Of a stretch of 64,000 nucleotides of DNA, positions 58,907-64,000 are shown piece by piece. The stretch comes from Chryseobacterium sp. Tr-659 (GTDB taxonomy: Bacteria; Bacteroidota; Bacteroidia; Flavobacteriales; Weeksellaceae). Within the stretch, counting starts at the first letter, position 1. Every line of letters starts with the position of its first letter. The translations under genes and the position numbers were made by a program. The stretch is from assembly GCF_011752975.1 (NCBI RefSeq), contig NZ_VWWP01000002.1, positions 62,001 through 126,000 of the forward strand, written 5' to 3'. The notes beneath the pieces are model-generated. The model was given only the letters and a program-made list of their open reading frames with translations, did no database searches and was not told the DNA's origin.

Positions 58907-60928
58907 ATGGATAATCAAATTCAAGTTGAAAATTACAGGATTCAAGAACCTGAAATGTGGGCAGGAAAAATCGGGGATCAGGAAATAAAAGACCGAATCA
59001 AAGACTCCGAATTTGCCAGAAAACAGACCGACGAAGGCAGAGATTACTGCTACTTTTTAGACAAGAAATATTATACAAGCAATACAGAAAACAGCGAATA
59101 TGTTTGCATGGCTTATACTTTGAATGAGCCTGGTAACCTGGAAAGAGCTTCAGTATCGGATGTTATTGTAGAGGAAAATGAAGTCTATCAGATCCACAGG
59201 ATCAGTGTTTTGAGAGATGGTGTATTGATCGATAAGATCCCTGATACTAAAATTAAAGTTCTTGATAGTGAAAACCAGAGCAGCGGAGGTGTTTTAAGCA
59301 GTAATAAAAAGATCAATATTACGATCAAAGATCTCAGGTTATATGATGTATTAATTTTAGAAGATTCCAGAATTAAAGAATTTACAGACCGCGACTTTCT
59401 GAGAAAGGAATTCTCAAAGTATGTTTGGGTAAGTCCGGATAATTATTGGGCGTACGGCAGCTTTAAATTTACATTTATTAACGACCGTGAACAGACTATT
59501 GCTTATAAAAAGACTTTTTTCAGAGATGATCTTGGAAATGTTCTGGAACCGGAAATCAATCATTTAAAAAAAGGGGAACGCTTTGTAATCGAAGAGGAGA
59601 ACTATATCAATCCCGTGGATTCCGGGCGTGAGATCTTTCCGTATGTTGATTTCGCAACAGAAAGCAATTGGAAAGATCTTTCCAATTATATTGTTCCTAT
59701 TTATGAAGATATTTTCAGTAAATCATCTTTAAAAGATTTTGCTCCCAACCTCATTGAAAAGTTGGATGCTATTGCGGATCAGGGAGAAAAGCTGCAGTTT
59801 GCCATAGAATATGTTCAGAATCATATTTATTATATCTTCAATGCGGATGAGATGAATGGGCACAAACCACAGGAGCCTGCTGTAACCTATGAGAATAAGC
59901 AGGGAGACTGTAAGGCAAAATCGGTTCTGTTAAAAGTAATTCTGGATTATATTGATGTAGATGCATCAGTCGTATTGGTGAATTTCAATACGGATTATTA
60001 TATCAAATATTATCTTCCGTCACTGTTAAGCTTTAATCATGTGGTGGTAAAAATCAACTATAAAGGAGAAGAATATTTTGTGGATGCAACGGTTCGTGAT
60101 GAGTTTGGATTGATTGAAAACAGAAGCTTTATGTACTTCATGCATTATCTGGAAGTGAAAAAAGACCAGGAACTGCAGGTAAGAAAATCTTTTAAATTCC
60201 CATATTATTGTATTGATGAGAAAGTAGATTTCAGTGTACAAGGGAACAGCGGAAAGCTTAGATTGAACACAACTTATAAAGGCAGCAGGGCTAATGCAAT
60301 GAGAAGGTATTTTAAAAGTACTAATAAAAGAGAGATTATAGACAGCTGGAACAGTTTCCTTTTTTATGGTTTAAATTATTCCAATGACAGAAATGGAACC
60401 GATGTGAGAGATGTCTTCAAAGATGCGGTTATTGATATCGTAAGTGATGATAAAAGACTCAATGAAGTGAAAATTCAATATACGGCAACAGTTGAAAATC
60501 CTTACTATGTGGATCCGCAGAAAAACCGTTTTCTGATGTACTTTGACCGTAACGTAGTAAAGGGGAGTGCCAGAGATTTTATGCATAAAGATTTACCATT
60601 CTGGCATAATTTCGATAGTGAGAAATATGAGATCAATCTGTATACGGATCAGAAAATCGACAGCGAGGAAAAGTATACGGTCCAGGAAAGTACTATTTCC
60701 AATCCTTATTTTGATTATAAAAGCCGTAAAAAAGTAACGAAAAATGGAGCAACCGTTTATATTGAATATCATCCTTTGATCAATCTTGAAATTCCACAAA
60801 GTGAGTTTGAAGAATTCAGAACGGCTCACCATACTGTGGCAGATAGTAATTTCGGGCTGGGGATTGACATTATAGAACCGGGATTGATGAACAGACTGAA
60901 GTTCAGCTTTAAGAAAAAGTTTAAATAG
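58907..60928 (+). CDS. DUF3857/transglutaminase-like protein
   Basis: A 673-residue protein. The N-terminal DUF3857 region (about 40-260) is beta-rich. The central transglutaminase-like domain has a Cys-His-Asp triad: Cys in NKQGDCKAKSVLLKVI, His in SFNHVVVKINYKGEE, and Asp in YFVDATVRDEFG. A C-terminal beta domain (about 440-660) follows. No signal peptide is visible, unlike most family members, so it may act in the cytoplasm or use another route. Such proteins are common but uncharacterised in Bacteroidota. Confidence 0.88.
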   Translation: MDNQIQVENYRIQEPEMWAGKIGDQEIKDRIKDSEFARKQTDEGRDYCYFLDKKYYTSNTENSEYVCMAYTLNEPGNLERASVSDVIVEENEVYQIHRISVLRDGVLIDKIPDTKIKVLDSENQSSGGVLSSNKKINITIKDLRLYDVLILEDSRIKEFTDRDFLRKEFSKYVWVSPDNYWAYGSFKFTFINDREQTIAYKKTFFRDDLGNVLEPEINHLKKGERFVIEEENYINPVDSGREIFPYVDFATESNWKDLSNYIVPIYEDIFSKSSLKDFAPNLIEKLDAIADQGEKLQFAIEYVQNHIYYIFNADEMNGHKPQEPAVTYENKQGDCKAKSVLLKVILDYIDVDASVVLVNFNTDYYIKYYLPSLLSFNHVVVKINYKGEEYFVDATVRDEFGLIENRSFMYFMHYLEVKKDQELQVRKSFKFPYYCIDEKVDFSVQGNSGKLRLNTTYKGSRANAMRRYFKSTNKREIIDSWNSFLFYGLNYSNDRNGTDVRDVFKDAVIDIVSDDKRLNEVKIQYTATVENPYYVDPQKNRFLMYFDRNVVKGSARDFMHKDLPFWHNFDSEKYEINLYTDQKIDSEEKYTVQESTISNPYFDYKSRKKVTKNGATVYIEYHPLINLEIPQSEFEEFRTAHHTVADSNFGLGIDIIEPGLMNRLKFSFKKKFK

Positions 60929-60994
60929 AAACTGAAATTAAGGCTTAATGTTTAAACTTTTTATCCTGTATTATTTTAAAGAATCATTTAATGT

Positions 60995-61459
60995 ATGAAT
61001 TATGTAACGGTAATCTATCTCCTCAATATTCTGCTGTATGCCATGTACTTCTTTGGAAGAACCGGTGGAGAAACAGATGTTTCTGCAGCAGACTTTTTTG
61101 TTTCCGGAATTTTATCTCTTTTGCTGATCTTTGCAGGATATCTTAATGCCAGGAAAAAAATGATTTACAGAACCGTTCTTTGGATGTTTTTTGTAAATGT
61201 GTTATTATTCATCTGTTCGGGGGTATTTGATCAGTTCGGAAGTCATTTCAATATCCTTTCCACAGGAAATAGTGACAGCTTTTGGTTTACGCTGGTACTT
61301 ATTGCTTATAACGGATATCTTTTCCCTTTCACTGTCATTCTTGAAGGTTCAGGGTTGGCGTTGATATTCCCGGTGATATTGTCTTTTGTTCTGCCTTCAT
61401 TAGGATATCTGATAGGGAAGAAGCTTCATCAGAACAAACAAAATTCCACTGATTGGTAA
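60995..61459 (+). CDS. Hypothetical membrane protein, four helices
   Basis: A 154-residue integral membrane protein with about four hydrophobic segments (near 3-22, 32-50, 58-75 and 120-142) and little soluble sequence. It begins NYVTVIYLLNILLYAMYFFG and ends in a basic KKLHQNKQNSTDW tail. It is probably co-transcribed with the DUF3857 gene 66 bp upstream. No family is recognised. Confidence 0.65.
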   Translation: MNYVTVIYLLNILLYAMYFFGRTGGETDVSAADFFVSGILSLLLIFAGYLNARKKMIYRTVLWMFFVNVLLFICSGVFDQFGSHFNILSTGNSDSFWFTLVLIAYNGYLFPFTVILEGSGLALIFPVILSFVLPSLGYLIGKKLHQNKQNSTDW

Positions 61460-61488
61460 TCATTGCGAATCGAAGATGAAGCAATCTC
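61460..61488 (-). repeat. Inverted copy of dispersed repeat end
   Basis: Reverse-complemented, 27 of 29 bases match 36792-36820 (GAGATTGCTTCATCTT core). Further similarity, CCTTTGCG at 61622-61629, echoes the 147-bp repeat at 36600-36610. It starts one base after the stop codon of the membrane protein gene. Confidence 0.65.
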
Positions 61489-61675
61489 AAATAGAGACAA
61501 AACATAAAATAAGAAATAGAAGTTTTTAGAAAATATAAGTCACAAGGATTTTATGTTCGATAAAATTGTACACTGTATATTCTTAACGCTTGAAGATTTT
61601 GTAAATTAAGATTAACTCCTGTGCCTTTGCGCTTCACAGTACTCAATATTTTTGAATAAAAAGAGGGAGAAAACC

Positions 61676-62020
61676 CTAAGGCTGTTCCTGATTTTGAGGC
61701 TGATTATTGGATGTGAAAAATTTCTGTTTCCCAATCAATAATTCGAAGAACAGTCTGAAATCTGAAATTAAAGACCAGATAGGATACTTAAAAGTTGCAG
61801 GTTTATTTCTTTCAATAACAGCATGGCTAAACCAGGCAAATCCGTATCCGAAAATCGGAATATACCATAAAAACCGTTCTTTCCCGGAGCTGATGACATA
61901 TCCTATAACAAAGAATACAAGCAGTGTTCCGATAAAATGGAAAATACGTGTTCCGGTTTTACTGTGTTCAGTAAGATAAAACTGATAAAACTCTCTGTAT
62001 GTTTTGATTCTTTCAGCCAT
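61676..62020 (-). CDS. DUF962 (Mpo1-like) membrane protein
   Basis: A 114-residue DUF962 protein. RIKTYREFYQFYLTEHSKTG and TRIFHFIGTLLVFFVIGYVI are hallmark, with the conserved His of 'H....R..H' present twice, and FGYGFAWFSHAVIERNKPAT is the second signature. Yeast Mpo1 is a dioxygenase of 2-hydroxy fatty acids that uses these His residues; the bacterial role is not settled. Three membrane helices are expected. Confidence 0.92.
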   Translation of the reverse strand: MAERIKTYREFYQFYLTEHSKTGTRIFHFIGTLLVFFVIGYVISSGKERFLWYIPIFGYGFAWFSHAVIERNKPATFKYPIWSLISDFRLFFELLIGKQKFFTSNNQPQNQEQP

Positions 62021-62092
62021 GGCAGTGTTAGTTTGTTGTTTCTGATAGAGTTACAGCAATAATTCTGCCGATTTTATCTGATGGTAAAAAAG

Positions 62093-62156
62093 AAAAAAGG
62101 CAAAATCGCAAATCAGTCTCTCCATTAGGTTTAACTTTTTTGCCATTTTGCCTTTT
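62093..62156 (-). terminator. Minus-strand terminator of the permease gene
   Basis: AAAAGGCAAAAT (62095-62106) pairs with ATTTTGCCTTTT (62145-62156), with a 38-base loop. On the minus strand a T-rich tract follows. The long loop lowers confidence. Confidence 0.55.
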
Positions 62157-62176
62157 CGCAGCTTGCTAATTATTAT

Positions 62177-63859
62177 TTAGCTATTCTTTAGCTCTTTCCC
62201 GAGTTTGCTGTTCTTATATCCGTAGCAGAAATAAATAACCATTCCGATCAGGAACCATAGCCCGAACCAGAACCAGTTTTCATGGCTCATTCCCGTAAGA
62301 AGGTATAAACATGAGCTTAAACCAACCAGCGGAATTAATGAAAGATTCTTTACAAAAGCAAGAATACAAAGGATCAGATTAATAATGATAAAGAAGAAAA
62401 TAGAAGCTCTGAATTCTCCTTCTTTAGGATCTGCCCAATTCATCAGGTTTTGGAAAAACTCCGGCTGCCATTTATAAAAAGCAATTAAGCCTCCAATAAA
62501 AACAACTGGGAAAATAATCTTTCCATTTACATACGGAAGGTGGAATCTTCCCTTGATCTTTTCTTTAGCCGGAAGAAGAAGTACACCTGCACATACCAGT
62601 ACGAAGGCGAAAATAGTTCCGATACTTGTAAAATCAAGGATGAAAGTTTTATCAGTGAATAAGATAGGAATTCCTACTACAATACCTGTAACAATAGTTG
62701 CATAAGACGGAGTCTTGTATTTTGGATGTACCTTCTGGAATCTCTGAGGCATTAATCCGTCTCGGCTCATAGCGTACCAGATTCTTGGTTGTCCCATTTG
62801 GAAAACTAACAATACTGTAGTGATGGCCACAATAGCTACAAAAGAAACGACTAGTTCCATCCAGGCTACGTTGGCGTTCGTTTTTTCAAATATAAAAGAA
62901 AGTGGATCTCCTACACCATCAAACTTTTTATAATCCACCATTCCGGTTAATACCAATGTCAGGGCGATATAGATTACTGTACATAATACAAGAGATATGA
63001 TCATCCCTTTCGGAAGAGTTTTCTGCGGATCTTTTGTTTCCTCAGAAAGTACACTTAAAGCATCAAATCCGATGTACGCAAAGAATACCCCGGATACCGC
63101 ACTCATTACTCCTGCAAAACCATTAGGCATGAAAGAAGGAGTTCCCGTTACGGGGCTGATAGGTGTCCAGTTGTCTTGGGTTACATAGGCAGAACCCACA
63201 AGAATTACCAGTATGATTACTGCAAGTTTTAAGATAACCAGAGAGTTATTGAAGTTTTTACTTTCCTTGACACCTACATAACAAAGCCATGTAATTAATC
63301 CATTGATAACCAAAGCGGGAATATCTACAATGAATTTTAAGCTTCCGATTAATGGAGCGCTATTCCACGCATTTAATAATTCTTTATTTTCCGAACCATA
63401 TTGGAATGCTTTTCGGGCTTCCGTATAGCTGCAGGTCAGATAATCAGGAATATGCATCCCAAGTCTTCCCAGGAAACTGGTGAAATAATCTGACCAGGAA
63501 AAAGCTACATAAATATTTCCGAAAGAGTACTCCATAATAAGCGCCCAGCCGATAACCCAGGCTATAAGTTCTCCAAAACTGGCATAAGCATAAGTATACG
63601 CAGATCCGGCGGTGGGAATTCTGCTGGCAAATTCAGCATAACATAAAGCAGTAAAGCCACAGGCAAAACCACAAATCAAATATAGAAGGATAACACCGGG
63701 GCCACCTCTGAAAACGGCTTCTCCCAAACTGCTGAAACTCCCAGCTCCAATAATGGCCGCAATACCAAAAAATACGATGTCCCACACACCTAAGACTCTT
63801 AAAAGTCCTGTTGAAGTATCTGTATCCGAATAGATTTTTCTTCTAAAAAGTTGACTCAT
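62177..63859 (-). CDS. APC-family amino-acid permease
   Basis: A 560-residue permease with about 14 membrane helices, of the cationic amino-acid transporter (CAT-like) branch. LLRVLGVWDIVFFGIAAIIG and AGSFSSLGEAVFRGGPGVIL hold the conserved helix-1 substrate site. ALCYAEFASRIPTAGSAYTY, FFAYIGFDALSVLSEETKDP and PRIWYAMSRDGLMPQRFQKV are strong APC motifs. It probably imports basic or other amino acids with protons. It has its own TACATTTG promoter element. Confidence 0.94.
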   Translation of the reverse strand: MSQLFRRKIYSDTDTSTGLLRVLGVWDIVFFGIAAIIGAGSFSSLGEAVFRGGPGVILLYLICGFACGFTALCYAEFASRIPTAGSAYTYAYASFGELIAWVIGWALIMEYSFGNIYVAFSWSDYFTSFLGRLGMHIPDYLTCSYTEARKAFQYGSENKELLNAWNSAPLIGSLKFIVDIPALVINGLITWLCYVGVKESKNFNNSLVILKLAVIILVILVGSAYVTQDNWTPISPVTGTPSFMPNGFAGVMSAVSGVFFAYIGFDALSVLSEETKDPQKTLPKGMIISLVLCTVIYIALTLVLTGMVDYKKFDGVGDPLSFIFEKTNANVAWMELVVSFVAIVAITTVLLVFQMGQPRIWYAMSRDGLMPQRFQKVHPKYKTPSYATIVTGIVVGIPILFTDKTFILDFTSIGTIFAFVLVCAGVLLLPAKEKIKGRFHLPYVNGKIIFPVVFIGGLIAFYKWQPEFFQNLMNWADPKEGEFRASIFFFIIINLILCILAFVKNLSLIPLVGLSSCLYLLTGMSHENWFWFGLWFLIGMVIYFCYGYKNSKLGKELKNS

Positions 63860-63888
63860 TCAATAACTATATTTGATTTGAAAAAAAG

Positions 63889-63896
63889 CAAATGTA
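63889..63896 (-). promoter_or_regulatory. -7 promoter element TACATTTG of the permease
   Basis: CAAATGTA on the plus strand reads TACATTTG on the minus strand, 29 bp before the permease start codon. Confidence 0.6.
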
Positions 63897-63915
63897 ATGA
63901 TTTTTTATTTTGATG

Positions 63916-63929
63916 TTAACAGTTGTTAA
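63916..63929. promoter_or_regulatory. Inverted repeat TTAACA-GT-TGTTAA upstream of permease promoter
   Basis: A 6-bp inverted repeat centred 26.5 bp upstream of the -7 element of the permease. It could bind a regulator, but none is encoded nearby in the window. Confidence 0.35.
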
Positions 63930-64000
63930 GAACATTTGGGTGAAAATGCTCAAACAAAAAACTTTAATCCCTATAAACAGGGATTTCCACATAGCTGTCA

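Noticed and set aside
61707..61979. 90-codon plus-strand frame
   Set aside because: It is fully antisense to the DUF962 gene, whose family signature is unmistakable.

Overview
The window looks like a chromosomal segment of a flavobacterium of the Chryseobacterium type (Weeksellaceae, Bacteroidota). The basis is low GC, secreted proteins whose signal peptides end in AQ, absent or A-rich ribosome binding sites, many -7 elements of the form TAnnTTTG, and gene families typical of the group: DUF6268 barrel, DUF4377 lipoprotein, monomeric isocitrate dehydrogenase, and LytTR and OmpR two-component systems. I cannot name the species. I saw no tRNA, rRNA, CRISPR array, prophage or transposase gene.

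Layout. 0-8.8 kb: small secreted proteins, a periplasmic thiol peroxidase divergent from a GapN-type aldehyde dehydrogenase, a tandem pair of 'ECF sigma factor + membrane protein' modules, and an S41 peptidase lipoprotein. 8.9-16.4 kb: a metallo-beta-lactamase-fold hydrolase, an acetyltransferase, an AraC regulator with an aldo/keto reductase, monomeric isocitrate dehydrogenase, and a cytoplasmic thiol peroxidase. 16.4-27.3 kb: a run of small detoxification-type genes (five VOC/glyoxalase, two DinB, three SRPBCC, two alpha/beta hydrolases, DoxX-like) with two Crp/Fnr regulators and a DUF763 gene. 27.4-33.8 kb: two near-identical S9 peptidases enclosing an OmpR-type two-component system. 34-41 kb: a third ECF module, a repeat-rich intergenic region, a DnaJ-domain protein and gcvP. 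41-46 kb: a Crp/Fnr-catalase operon, a YggS protein with an AAA ATPase, and a 26-codon membrane peptide gene. 46-53 kb: an SMR transporter, a GT32 glycosyltransferase, a LytS/LytTR system, a methyltransferase and a dGTPase. 53-57 kb: a Crp/Fnr-headed operon (YceI, tautomerase, SDR, NTF2-like, nitronate monooxygenase). 57-64 kb: an SPFH protein, a DUF4377 lipoprotein, a DUF3857/transglutaminase protein, DUF962 and an amino-acid permease.

Main result. All four Crp/Fnr genes are followed by a co-directional gene whose predicted promoter carries an inverted repeat centred 29.5-30.5 bp upstream of the -7 element, i.e. near -42, the class II activator position. Three of the repeats are strong and one is weak. 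The half-sites follow the recognition helices: the two regulators with RExxxR, as in E. coli CRP, face GTGA half-sites, while the two with SLSRIR face TTAAC and TTGCC half-sites. A second regulatory signal is an array of TAAC(A/C) direct repeats at 10-11 bp spacing between the two-component system and one S9 peptidase gene; it looks like an OmpR-family operator.

Much of the window concerns redox and toxin defence (two thiol peroxidases, a catalase, YceI, VOC proteins, nitronate monooxygenase) under dedicated local regulators. Promoter and operator calls are pattern matches by eye, and all functional assignments come from recalled family features, not from a database search.
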